A stretch of DNA of 12,858 nucleotides from NCBI GenBank assembly GCA_019454915.1, contig JACFNM010000054.1, forward strand, positions 1-12,858, read 5' to 3'. The stretch is from Chitinophagaceae bacterium. Lineage in GTDB: Bacteria; Bacteroidota; Bacteroidia; Chitinophagales; Chitinophagaceae. Within the stretch, counting starts at the first letter, position 1. Each line of letters starts with the position of its first letter. Positions 1 to 7,826 of the stretch are shown piece after piece. Under the pieces are notes generated by a model. That model had not been told where the DNA came from. It worked only from the letters and a program-made list of their open reading frames with translations, and ran no database searches. Made by a program: the position numbers and the translations under genes.

Positions 1-1726
1 ACTTCACCGTTAGCTGTCTTTTTTGCTTGTCATACACATACAAATCAAAAGCCCCCGCACCGCCACCGGTATGAGTACCCTTTACATAAACAGTAACGGT
101 TCCGTCTGCAGGAAGTATGGTACGGTAATAATCGCTTCTGTCGGTAACACCATCTGCCACATAACCGAGATGTCCTCTAACCACTTCCTGGTACAGCAAT
201 GGCAAAGCCTGTGGCAAATCATCGTTAGGCTCTTTATCATTGGCACTTTGATCGAGAACCTCGTAACTGATGGCATAATCAAAGGATTGGTTACTATTCT
301 GGTACAGCAAAAAGTACAACGTATCAGCCGCACGGGAGTACACGCGTACGGTATCTGAAAACTGCTGCCCTAACGAAATATTTTTTCCCCCAAGTGTGTA
401 CTTCACCGTTAGCTGTCTTTTTTGCTTGTCATACACATACAAATCAAAAGCCCCTGCACCGCCACCGGTATGAGTACCCTTTACATAAATCGTAACCGTT
501 CCGTCTGCAGGAAGTATGGCACGGTAATAATCGCTACGGTCAGCAACCCCATTGGCTACGTACCCTATTCTGCCATAGAGCGTATCGTTGGGTAAGATTT
601 TCAGTGCCTCTTCAGGTGTGTCGTTGGGCTCAGCATCGTTCGGACTGATCCGTGTAATTTCATAACTTATACTGTAATCAAAACTTGGATTGCTGTTTTG
701 ATACACTAAAAAATACAGGCTGTCAGCCGCACGGGACGGAATTTCAATGGTGTCGCTAAACTGTTCCCCCAAACCAATATTTTTACCTCCCAAAGTGTAC
801 ACAACCGTTAACTGCCTTTTCTGTTTGTCGTAAGCATAAAAATCCAGTGCTCCCGCACCTCCTCCGGTATGGATGCCGCTTATATACACCTTTACCGTAC
901 CTGTTTCCGGTACAAAGGTTTTATAGTAATCACTTCGGTCAGTTACCCCGTTTGATATGTTTCCAATACGGCCATACCTGGTTTCCTGATGAGCAATAGG
1001 CGAAGCTTGCGGGAAATCGTCATTCGGCTCAGGATCATTAATATTCTGATCCGTTACCTCATATTGCAGGGAGTAGCTGAAGGACTGGGAACTATTTTGA
1101 TATATCAGAAAATAAATGCTATCTGCTTCCCGGGAATAAATGCGAATAGTATCTGTAAATCGTTCACCCAATGACACATTTTTTCCTCCGATTGTATATT
1201 TTACCTGGATTTGCCTGCCCGCCTTATCGTAAGCATAAAAATCTAACGCACCATGTCCTCCACCTGTATGAACTCCTTCTAAAAAAACAGTTACAGTACC
1301 GCTTGTCGGCAACAATGTTTTAAAGTAATCTCTTCGATCAGTTACGCCATTGGCTATGTATCCAATCAGCCCTTCTATCTTTTGTTTATGTTTGATTGGC
1401 GCAGCAGTTGAAAAATCATTATTTGGCTCAGGATCATTGGTGCTTTGGTCAAGTACTTCGTATTGCAGTTTAAAGTCAAAGGTTTGGCTGCTATTCTGGT
1501 ATAACAACAGATAAATACTATCAGCATCACGGGAATAAAGACGCAGGGTATCTCTGAATTTTTCTCCTTTATTAATGTTTTTGTTACCAAGCGTATATTT
1601 GACGGCGATCTGACGTTTTCCTTTATCGTACGCATAAAAATCAATAGAGCCGGCGCTCCCCTCTTTATGCTCACCTTCAATATATACTGTTACCGTACCA
1701 TTGGCAGGCAGTAAAGTTTTAAAATA
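1..1726 (-). repeat. Tandem 399-bp coding repeats, four full copies plus one partial
   Basis: Units anchored at the conserved Tyr codon of the DY(Y/F)K motif start (minus-strand 5' ends) at 1726, 1327, 928, 529 and 130. Each step is exactly 399 bases (133 codons) with no insertions or deletions between copies at the anchors I checked. The two copies nearest the window start are nearly identical over about 130 bases (1-135 against 400-534 differ at roughly five positions), while the promoter-proximal copies 1 and 2 differ extensively. This suggests recent duplication or gene conversion toward the 3' end of the gene. Confidence 0.9.
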
Positions 1727-1864
1727 ATAATAACGGTTTGCAGGGCTAACCGTACCGGTTTTGCTTGTACCGGCGGTTAGGGATTCGGCGGTTGAAAAAT
1801 CAGATTGTGCCAACATTCCCTTCCAACTGAAAAATGTAATCAGGCTTAGTAAAATAAATCTCAT
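1..1864 (-). CDS. Exported tandem-repeat protein with PPC-like domains (3' end outside window)
   Basis: The minus-strand frame opens with ATG at 1864 and stays open to the window edge, giving 621 visible residues and no stop. Residues 1-19 form a signal peptide (short basic start, hydrophobic core, cleavage likely after Met-Leu-Ala before Gln-20). The mature part is a chain of 133-residue units at exact spacing: four full and a fifth cut by the edge. Each unit has an EPN(N/D)D-type entry, a GxIGY segment, TDRxDYYKT, LPxxGTVTVY, a glycine-rich HTGGG turn, LDFYAYDK, and a YQNSxQSFDY strand near the end. This order resembles bacterial pre-peptidase C-terminal (PPC) beta-sandwich domains; that assignment is pattern recognition, not a search. 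The gene follows a porV-like gene by 46 bases, so it may be a T9SS cargo, but the C-terminus that would carry a T9SS sorting domain is not visible. Function unknown; likely surface-exposed or secreted. Confidence 0.88.
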   Translation of the reverse strand, partial: MRFILLSLITFFSWKGMLAQSDFSTAESLTAGTSKTGTVSPANRYYYFKTLLPANGTVTVYIEGEHKEGSAGSIDFYAYDKGKRQIAVKYTLGNKNINKGEKFRDTLRLYSRDADSIYLLLYQNSSQTFDFKLQYEVLDQSTNDPEPNNDFSTAAPIKHKQKIEGLIGYIANGVTDRRDYFKTLLPTSGTVTVFLEGVHTGGGHGALDFYAYDKAGRQIQVKYTIGGKNVSLGERFTDTIRIYSREADSIYFLIYQNSSQSFSYSLQYEVTDQNINDPEPNDDFPQASPIAHQETRYGRIGNISNGVTDRSDYYKTFVPETGTVKVYISGIHTGGGAGALDFYAYDKQKRQLTVVYTLGGKNIGLGEQFSDTIEIPSRAADSLYFLVYQNSNPSFDYSISYEITRISPNDAEPNDTPEEALKILPNDTLYGRIGYVANGVADRSDYYRAILPADGTVTIYVKGTHTGGGAGAFDLYVYDKQKRQLTVKYTLGGKNISLGQQFSDTVRVYSRAADTLYFLLYQNSNQSFDYAISYEVLDQSANDKEPNDDLPQALPLLYQEVVRGHLGYVADGVTDRSDYYRTILPADGTVTVYVKGTHTGGGAGAFDLYVYDKQKRQLTVK

Positions 1865-1910
1865 AACTGTATCATTTAAACAAAGAAATTATACCGGCTG
1901 GTTTAACCTT

Positions 1911-3035
1911 TCATTGATTTGCATTGTCCCAATGCAGTAACAGCGAAAAGCGAAGGGTATTGGAAAGCGGGTTCTGATTCACTCCGCTACCGGATGGCAG
2001 CAGATAAGAAAAATTAAATCCAAACATATTGTAACGTACACCAATACCTGTTGAAAGATATTGTCTGCCGCCTCTTTTTGCTGACTCATAATAATAACCG
2101 GCACGGATAGCAAACTTTTGCAGATAGCTGTATTCTATTCCTGTAGCCATACTGGCTTGACCAGGAAAACTGCTGAAAGAACTCCCCCAGCTTTCTGCTA
2201 CATTTTTCATGCGGTATTGCCTGATAGCTTCCGGTGAATCTCCATTCAGCTCAGGCACCAGCAGTTTATTGATATCAACTGCTATTGAAAAACTATGCAC
2301 TTCATTCCATACCTTGTTCCATGATGCACCCAGACCCCAGTTGGCTGGTATGAAGTCTTTTTCCGTCGCATTTTTTATATAGGATATTTTACTGCCCAGG
2401 TTCGACAGTGCGGTTCCCAATGTAAATCCGTTTCCATAAACCCGGTTATCAAAGTACAGTCCGATATCAGCGGCAAAAGCAGCCGCATTCTTGTATTCGT
2501 AACCCGGTACAGAAAAATTGCTTGCCAGTGCCGAGTGAATATAGCGGGCTGATATCCCCAGTCCTAATTTTTCCGAAAGCATGCGGGAATAAGTTACATC
2601 CAGGCTCATTTCTCTGGGACGACTGCTACCCAGGTTGTTGTGCCCATCGGTAGTAAACTGAATATCGCCCAAACTGAAATAACGCACCCCCAAACCAAAG
2701 GCCTGATTTTCACCTGCTTTCGCAAAACCCGCAGCCGACAAAAAATAAACATCATTGCTAATTTCTTTTAACCATGGGATATAGGATATGACAGCAGATC
2801 CGGCATCCGGACTAAATACCAGCTTACCTGCATTCCAATAGGCAGATCCGGCATCAGGCCGCGTAGCGATACCAACATCACCCATACCGCCCGACCTGGC
2901 ATCAGGTGTTATACGTAAAAATGGTACCGGAGTGGTAGTAAGGTTCAGTAATTGCTGTGACCAAACGGTTTCAACGGATAAAAAGATAAAGGTAGTAAAC
3001 ACCACTACCCGTTTAATAAGCGCTATCATACTCAT
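1911..3035 (-). CDS. porV: PorV-family outer-membrane beta-barrel protein (type IX secretion)
   Basis: This 374-residue protein has an N-terminal signal peptide (about residues 1-26, cleavage after Val-Trp-Ser before Gln-Gln). The mature N-terminus carries the PorV hallmark: a VPFLxIxPDAR segment followed by GGMGDVG and a DAGSAYWNAGK stretch. Further PorV-like segments are IPWLKEISND, the LGVRYFSLGDI strand, LSNLGSKISY, and VDINKLLVPE. The remainder alternates short amphipathic strands with glycine turns, ending in an aromatic-rich strand as expected for a 14-stranded FadL-like barrel. Known role of the family: PorV (LptO) binds T9SS cargo leaving the translocon and delivers it to the PorU sortase at the cell surface. 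porU is often the neighbour of porV but is absent here; instead a TPR-CHAT gene lies 75 bases upstream and a repeat protein downstream. It may therefore be a dedicated paralog rather than the housekeeping copy. Start ATG at 3035; Met-3 (3029) is an alternative. Confidence 0.85.
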   Translation of the reverse strand: MSMIALIKRVVVFTTFIFLSVETVWSQQLLNLTTTPVPFLRITPDARSGGMGDVGIATRPDAGSAYWNAGKLVFSPDAGSAVISYIPWLKEISNDVYFLSAAGFAKAGENQAFGLGVRYFSLGDIQFTTDGHNNLGSSRPREMSLDVTYSRMLSEKLGLGISARYIHSALASNFSVPGYEYKNAAAFAADIGLYFDNRVYGNGFTLGTALSNLGSKISYIKNATEKDFIPANWGLGASWNKVWNEVHSFSIAVDINKLLVPELNGDSPEAIRQYRMKNVAESWGSSFSSFPGQASMATGIEYSYLQKFAIRAGYYYESAKRGGRQYLSTGIGVRYNMFGFNFSYLLPSGSGVNQNPLSNTLRFSLLLHWDNANQ

Positions 3036-3063
3036 GGTGTAAAGTAGTTATACGCTTATATCG

Positions 3064-3071
3064 CAAAAATA
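3064..3071 (-). promoter_or_regulatory. Possible -7 promoter element upstream of the porV-like gene
   Basis: The minus strand reads TATTTTTG, a full match to the Bacteroidota -7 consensus TAnnTTTG, with 28 bases between its end and the ATG at 3035. A TTG -33 element is not found at the usual distance (TTT sits there), so the promoter is uncertain. If active, it would allow transcription of the porV-like gene and repeat-protein gene independently of the sigma/CHAT genes. Confidence 0.35.
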
Positions 3072-3110
3072 CCGTTTAGTGAACAGAAAAAAATGAATTT
3101 TCGATAAAAA

Positions 3111-6100
3111 TCAGGATTTTTTTCTCAGCAGAAAATACCAGCATACTACCGCAACCAATAATAACCCGGCTACCCATGCCCATTTGGTGTAGAATGGAGA
3201 TTCAAACAGAGGATCTTCACTGCCAACAAGCGTCATACCTGCCCAAAAGTAAGGATGTGCTAAAGTGCTGCCCGCTGATTGCAGATGATGCAGTTTGGCC
3301 AAACGCAAAGATTCGCTTTTGGTTTTTCCGTCCGCGAGGTATTTATAAAAAGTAGTAATAATATCTGCACTGGATTTCTCGTCTATTTTCCACAGGCTCA
3401 TCACTACGGAGGGGCAACCGGCATACATAAAGCTATGGGCCAGCGACATAACCCCTTCTCCCTGCCTCCAGTTACCCGATCCTGTCTCACAGGCGGTAAG
3501 AACCGCTAAATCTGCCCTTAATTGCATCGCATAAATCTCATAAGCATACAGATAGCCATCATCTCTATCGGTTGAATCTTCCTTCAACGGCTTTGCCATA
3601 AAAAACCGCGATTGCAGCGGGGAACTATTGTTCACTTCCGCATGAGTACCCAGATGTAAAATATTATATTGACTCGCTCTTTGTTTGAATTCACTTTCTA
3701 TAGCAGCCTGCTCCGCAAATAAATCACTACGGATAAGTTTACCGATTTCACGTGCCGCCCGTATTATAAACGGTTGTCGCATAAGCGTGAAATATTGCCG
3801 GTCTGCCAAAGAAGAATCTCCAACTGACTGAAGATACCTCTGCTTCATGACATCGGTGAATACCGGAGCGAATAACAAAGCCTTATCTTCCGGGCTGTTT
3901 TGCTTATGGTCAAACAATAAGGCCGACGTCGTTAACTGGTAGGATATCTCATACCGGTTAATGAGATAGTTCATCTTGCTGAAATCGTGCGTACTGCTAT
4001 CGGAAATGAGCACTTCAAAGTTGAGGTAAAACAATTCATTGTCGGGTATAATCACCAATTGCTTTGTAGTGATATACCGCTCTACCGGCTGGATAAGGGT
4101 ATTAAACAGTTGATAAGAAGCCACACTAAACCTAACGGGGCCGGTATTATACAGCTCCTTCAACACGCTTACGTTTTTCAAAGCATCCCGCGACAGGCGT
4201 TTGACTTCAAATTGTTTGCCATTCAGGACAAATACAAAAACAGCGTTATCAGTTACTACATATTCTAATAATGTTTGCTTATGATTTTTCAGTTGGTTTT
4301 GTACCTCCGTAATACCCGCAGGACGAAGGTTGTACCGTCTTCTTGTCAACTCATCGCCTGACCGGTAAAGGCTATCCTGAAACCGGGAATACATTTCCAC
4401 GGAAGAAGTAAGCAAAGTCAGCAGCGAATCATTTTTCTTCTCTTCGTCGAGGTATTGAGTATTCAGCGAACTGATTTTTTTACGCCAATAAAGATCCTGC
4501 TCATCCGCTTCGCTTAAGACAGTCCGGCTCGCATCAACCATAATGTTATTGGAAGATAATCTGAGGAGGAGCGATCTGCTGCTTTCGGCAAATGCAAAGG
4601 CCTTTTCAAGATACCCCCTGTCTTTAGTATGCTGAAAGAGCTCCCAGCACGCTTCTATAGCAAGATTATACATTCTCCGGTGCTGGCTGGCTATCTGTAT
4701 GAGTGTTGCCTGCATCCTAAAGGCAGGTATACTTTTCTCAAAATAAGACTCATACCGGTCTGCCAATTCAATTGTGTTCTTCAATAGTTGCAAACTTCCA
4801 TTCTTTTTATAAAGAGCAGACTCAATTTCAGAACGGTGATTCAGATAACGAATAATAAAATGACTATACGGAAGTTCCTGTACCCAGTTGGTATCCGGTA
4901 AGACAGGAACCTGCAGAAGTTCCAGGAATACACTATCTGAGAAACGAAGCGCAAGCTCCTGTTGATTATCCAAATAATAAGTCTGGCTGATTTTATCATA
5001 TTGTCCGGCAATAACAATATTTCCTTTCGGGTAACCTTTCCGATACCGGCTCAGTACATCTTTCAATAGTTCCAATGCTTCCTTCGTTCGTCCCTGCCGG
5101 GCATAAGACTCCGCCAGCGTTGTTCGGGTTTGCTCTACAAGTGAATTATCAATGACACCTGCTTTCCGGTTATTTAATAACGATTTAGCGTATAAATTTT
5201 CTGCCTTTCTGTAGTCCTTTTTGTCAAAAAAGAGATCTCCATATTGGGATTCCACATAAGCCATGTTGCGCCAATCGTCAGCAGCCACTTCTTTCTGTAA
5301 ACTATAAGCCTGGTTATACAATGCATCCGCCTCCTCATACTTTTCAAGTTCTCTTTTTACATTGGCCAGGTGCACCAGCGGTCGTACGTACCCCGCACCG
5401 GAAGAGCCGAAATTAATTTCATGCAAGCTCCTGGATTTTTCAAAATATTCCTCTGCCAACTGGAACTCTCCCATAGCATTGTATAGATTACCCATATTGT
5501 TGTAAGCTATCGCCAGCAGTTGCGGATTTTTGTGTTTGGCATAATCACGCTGAATGATCTCCACCATTTTCTGCCGGTGAAAAACAGCTTCGTCCAACCG
5601 GTACATACTCTCGTACAGGGTGCCGAGGTCATTATGAATGAGCCCCATGTTAGGGTGATCAGGCGGAAGATGCAGGTTCCCCAGCCGAACCAATTCCGTT
5701 CCGTATTTCTCTGAATCGTTAAACCACCCTGCGTCGTGCGCTATGAGCATCAGACTTTGATAAACGCCGATTAGAGATCGACTATCCCTGCCGTACATCG
5801 TCTCTATCATATTCCGTGCCTTCTCTGCGTAATGAAGTGCATCAGGAAAATTCTGCAGTTCCAAATACAGCCAACTGATATTGTTGTATAAATCGGCATA
5901 AATATCATTGGGCTTCGCATCGTCCGGTATTCTTTCCAGCGCCTGCATAAAGTATCCCTTTGCCTTTTTCGCTTCTGCATTGTGCACGAGTATTTGCGCT
6001 TTCTGATTTAATGCAGCTATCCGCGCAACGCTGTAATAGGATAAACGCGATGCTATTTCCAGCGCTTCATCTACTGTCCGAAGAGCAGGACGGTTACCTT

Positions 6101-6317
6101 CCTGTCTCCAAATCATGTTCGCCTTTTGCACATAAGCAAAAGTCAGGCTGTCATCATGCTGTATTCTTCTAAAATAAAGGATAGAAGCATTGATATAATA
6201 AGTAGCGCTGTCGTATTGCTGATTCCGGAAAGCTTTTTCCGCTTTTTCAAAATCATTGTTTTGTGCGTAACCCGTCCACCAAAGGGACACAATGCAACAT
6301 AAAAATGACCAGCGCAT
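3111..6317 (-). CDS. Exported, membrane-anchored TPR-CHAT caspase-like protease
   Basis: A 1068-residue protein from the ATG at 6317. The frame also has an in-frame TTG at 6326, but the ATG gives a clean signal peptide (residues 1-19, ending Thr-Gly-Tyr-Ala before Gln) and lies 9 bases after the upstream stop. Residues about 25-460 hold some nine tetratricopeptide repeats, for example the YNNISWLYLELQNFPDAL, NDLGTLYESMYRLDEA and YNNMGNLYNAMGEFQLAEEY helix pairs. A helical linker follows, then a CHAT domain (about 680-1040). The catalytic dyad is visible: His-892 in LHLGTHAEV and Cys-943 in LTACETGSG, followed by the family's GEGVMSLAHSFMYAG and SVVMSLWKID stretches. A hydrophobic segment (about 1046-1064) followed by RKKS is a C-terminal membrane anchor. 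CHAT proteins are caspase-clan cysteine peptidases; TPRs normally receive the activating signal. Signal peptide plus anchor place TPRs and protease on the periplasmic side. Substrate unknown; the anti-sigma and repeat protein are neighbours to consider. Confidence 0.92.
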   Translation of the reverse strand: MRWSFLCCIVSLWWTGYAQNNDFEKAEKAFRNQQYDSATYYINASILYFRRIQHDDSLTFAYVQKANMIWRQEGNRPALRTVDEALEIASRLSYYSVARIAALNQKAQILVHNAEAKKAKGYFMQALERIPDDAKPNDIYADLYNNISWLYLELQNFPDALHYAEKARNMIETMYGRDSRSLIGVYQSLMLIAHDAGWFNDSEKYGTELVRLGNLHLPPDHPNMGLIHNDLGTLYESMYRLDEAVFHRQKMVEIIQRDYAKHKNPQLLAIAYNNMGNLYNAMGEFQLAEEYFEKSRSLHEINFGSSGAGYVRPLVHLANVKRELEKYEEADALYNQAYSLQKEVAADDWRNMAYVESQYGDLFFDKKDYRKAENLYAKSLLNNRKAGVIDNSLVEQTRTTLAESYARQGRTKEALELLKDVLSRYRKGYPKGNIVIAGQYDKISQTYYLDNQQELALRFSDSVFLELLQVPVLPDTNWVQELPYSHFIIRYLNHRSEIESALYKKNGSLQLLKNTIELADRYESYFEKSIPAFRMQATLIQIASQHRRMYNLAIEACWELFQHTKDRGYLEKAFAFAESSRSLLLRLSSNNIMVDASRTVLSEADEQDLYWRKKISSLNTQYLDEEKKNDSLLTLLTSSVEMYSRFQDSLYRSGDELTRRRYNLRPAGITEVQNQLKNHKQTLLEYVVTDNAVFVFVLNGKQFEVKRLSRDALKNVSVLKELYNTGPVRFSVASYQLFNTLIQPVERYITTKQLVIIPDNELFYLNFEVLISDSSTHDFSKMNYLINRYEISYQLTTSALLFDHKQNSPEDKALLFAPVFTDVMKQRYLQSVGDSSLADRQYFTLMRQPFIIRAAREIGKLIRSDLFAEQAAIESEFKQRASQYNILHLGTHAEVNNSSPLQSRFFMAKPLKEDSTDRDDGYLYAYEIYAMQLRADLAVLTACETGSGNWRQGEGVMSLAHSFMYAGCPSVVMSLWKIDEKSSADIITTFYKYLADGKTKSESLRLAKLHHLQSAGSTLAHPYFWAGMTLVGSEDPLFESPFYTKWAWVAGLLLVAVVCWYFLLRKKS

Positions 6318-6326
6318 TTGTACCAA

Positions 6327-7061
6327 TTAATAGGGAAGTTTTTCAATATCTTTTTTCAACAGCTCTGCCTGTTGTTTGTCTGTAATTTTATCAACCCATT
6401 TTTTTGCCTCACTGATCCGGTCAAATTTCAAACAGGCCAGTGTCAGGTACCATATTGCCCTGTCTTGCCAAACACTTTCCTGATTTTGCGCTACGCGCTG
6501 CAGATACGAAACGGCTTCGGGGTTGCGATCATTTAAGAATGCCAGCCCCATATAATATTGCAGCGTATCGTTCACGTCATTTTTTTTGTAGACCTCAGCC
6601 CATATTTCAATAGCGCGATGATAATCCTCCTCCTTATAGCTAATCATTCCATCATAAAAATCATAATTGTTATCGTTGCCACTCATCACCACCGGCAACC
6701 CCGAATCCGGAACAAAATACCGCGCATATACGGACTCGGCAGAAAGAGAACGAGTTCGATAAAACCAGGCGCCTGCCAGTACCAGTACAATGGCAGCCGC
6801 TGCATACCAAAGCATGACTTTTTTGTTCCCCATTGACTTAACGGGCGCCAAACTCTTCTTAATCCAGGAGCCGTCTTCGTGGGAGAGAGTTTCTGCCGCA
6901 GCTATCAAGCGTTGTTGTAAGCGAACCTCGTTCCGGAGTTTTTCATCATGTTTCATCTCTTCTTCAAATCCTGCCCGATCCTCCGCGGACATCCTCTGGA
7001 GCAGATATGCTTCTATTCGTTCGAATAACTCCTGATCAATCTGGTTTTTATAGTTTTCCAT
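6327..7061 (-). CDS. Anti-sigma-like membrane protein with periplasmic TPR-like domain
   Basis: This 244-residue protein has three parts. Residues 1-80 are cytoplasmic and charged, with the IEAYLLQRMSAEDRAGFEEE pattern followed by charged helices typical of anti-sigma N-termini in this phylum; no HxxxCxxC zinc motif is present. Residues about 83-100 are a single transmembrane helix, followed by a YRTR stop. Residues about 125-240 contain TPR-like helix pairs (FYDGMISYKEEDYHRAIEIW, LQYYMGLAFLNDRNPEAVSYL, AIWYLTLACLKFDRISEAKKW). The ATG at 7061 lies inside the end of the ECF sigma gene (14-base overlap), the usual arrangement for a sigma factor and its antagonist; the stop is 9 bases before the ATG of the TPR-CHAT gene. 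I infer that it holds the sigma factor inactive at the membrane until a periplasmic event releases it. It could also be only a TPR adaptor; sigma binding is not proven by sequence. Confidence 0.75.
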   Translation of the reverse strand: MENYKNQIDQELFERIEAYLLQRMSAEDRAGFEEEMKHDEKLRNEVRLQQRLIAAAETLSHEDGSWIKKSLAPVKSMGNKKVMLWYAAAAIVLVLAGAWFYRTRSLSAESVYARYFVPDSGLPVVMSGNDNNYDFYDGMISYKEEDYHRAIEIWAEVYKKNDVNDTLQYYMGLAFLNDRNPEAVSYLQRVAQNQESVWQDRAIWYLTLACLKFDRISEAKKWVDKITDKQQAELLKKDIEKLPY

Positions 7062-7638
7062 CTTTTGTCATTTCTTCCATGAAAAATTTCCTCAATCTCA
7101 TCATGCAGCGATACTTAATCGTCTTTAAACTCTCTTCGGTGTCGCCGGTTACTCCTGCGATTTCAACTAATGACTTTCGTTTATAATAAAATAATTTCAA
7201 CACATCCTTACACTTTTCGCCCAGTTGAAGCCATCCCCGTCCCAACAGTTCGCTCTTATACAATTGCTCTTCAGCCATATCTGCCTCCATCATCACCAAA
7301 TCCGGCTGCTCAGCAGGATCGCCATACACCACCCGGCCTCGTGTGTTTGCCCTAAGCTGGTTTATCCATTTAAACCGGCAAATCTGCCTTAAGTAGGCTC
7401 TAAATTGGCCGGAATCTCCTTCAAATCTCCCTTCTCTCACATTGATCCACGCCGCAGTTACGCTCTCCTGAAACAAATCTCTTGCATCAGCATCCGTACC
7501 TGAATTCTGGCATACATATGTCTCAACCCAGGAATAATTTTCGGCGTAAATCTGCTTTAACAATTCCTCAGGAGTTCGGGTATTAAGGTCAATAAACTTC
7601 TCCAAAGTAAACTGGTTTCTTTTCGCCGTAAGATACAA
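7048..7638 (-). CDS. ECF-family RNA polymerase sigma factor
   Basis: A 196-residue sigma-70 family protein of the ECF type. Region 2 spans about residues 24-95, with the core-binding DARDLFQESVTAAW segment and the -10-recognising FRAYLRQICRFKWINQLR helix. Region 4 spans about 134-188, with LGEKCKDVLKLFYYKRKSL and a helix-turn-helix ending TEESLKTIKYRCMMRLRKF. There is no region 1 or 3. No in-frame ATG exists between the upstream in-frame stop (7681-7683) and the conserved core, so the start is most likely TTG at 7638; a later TTG is possible, and no Shine-Dalgarno is seen. The gene overlaps the anti-sigma-like gene by 14 bases and heads the left-hand module, suggesting that it directs this operon or an envelope regulon. 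The family assignment is firm; the target promoters are unknown. Confidence 0.88.
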   Translation of the reverse strand: MYLTAKRNQFTLEKFIDLNTRTPEELLKQIYAENYSWVETYVCQNSGTDADARDLFQESVTAAWINVREGRFEGDSGQFRAYLRQICRFKWINQLRANTRGRVVYGDPAEQPDLVMMEADMAEEQLYKSELLGRGWLQLGEKCKDVLKLFYYKRKSLVEIAGVTGDTEESLKTIKYRCMMRLRKFFMEEMTKDGKL

Positions 7639-7826
7639 TTTTTGTATCCAGTATCTAAGCCGAAACCATGGTCTAATCCCTCATACCCGAAGAACTCTCC
7701 AATTATTTATCAAATGAATACAAAAAAGGTGAACACTAAAACAATAGATAATCTCATCTTTATCGGGGAGGAGGAAAAGTCGGAATAAAAAATCTTAGAA
7801 ACGACCATACAAAGGAGGTTGCAACT

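Noticed and set aside
23..358. 111-codon plus-strand open frame in the repeat region, and a minus-strand frame at 1375-1680
   Set aside because: Both are other-frame readings of the repeat-protein gene; its own frame is open from 1864 to the window edge and shows conserved repeats.
1..1726. Regular direct repeats as a possible CRISPR array
   Set aside because: The 399-base period is far too long, there are no unique spacers, and the repeats are in-frame coding sequence.
7811..7818. Strong Shine-Dalgarno-like AAAGGAGG on the plus strand
   Set aside because: No plus-strand gene follows; the bases can pair with CCTCC around 7832-7836 near the rnc stop, and the stem is too short to call a terminator.
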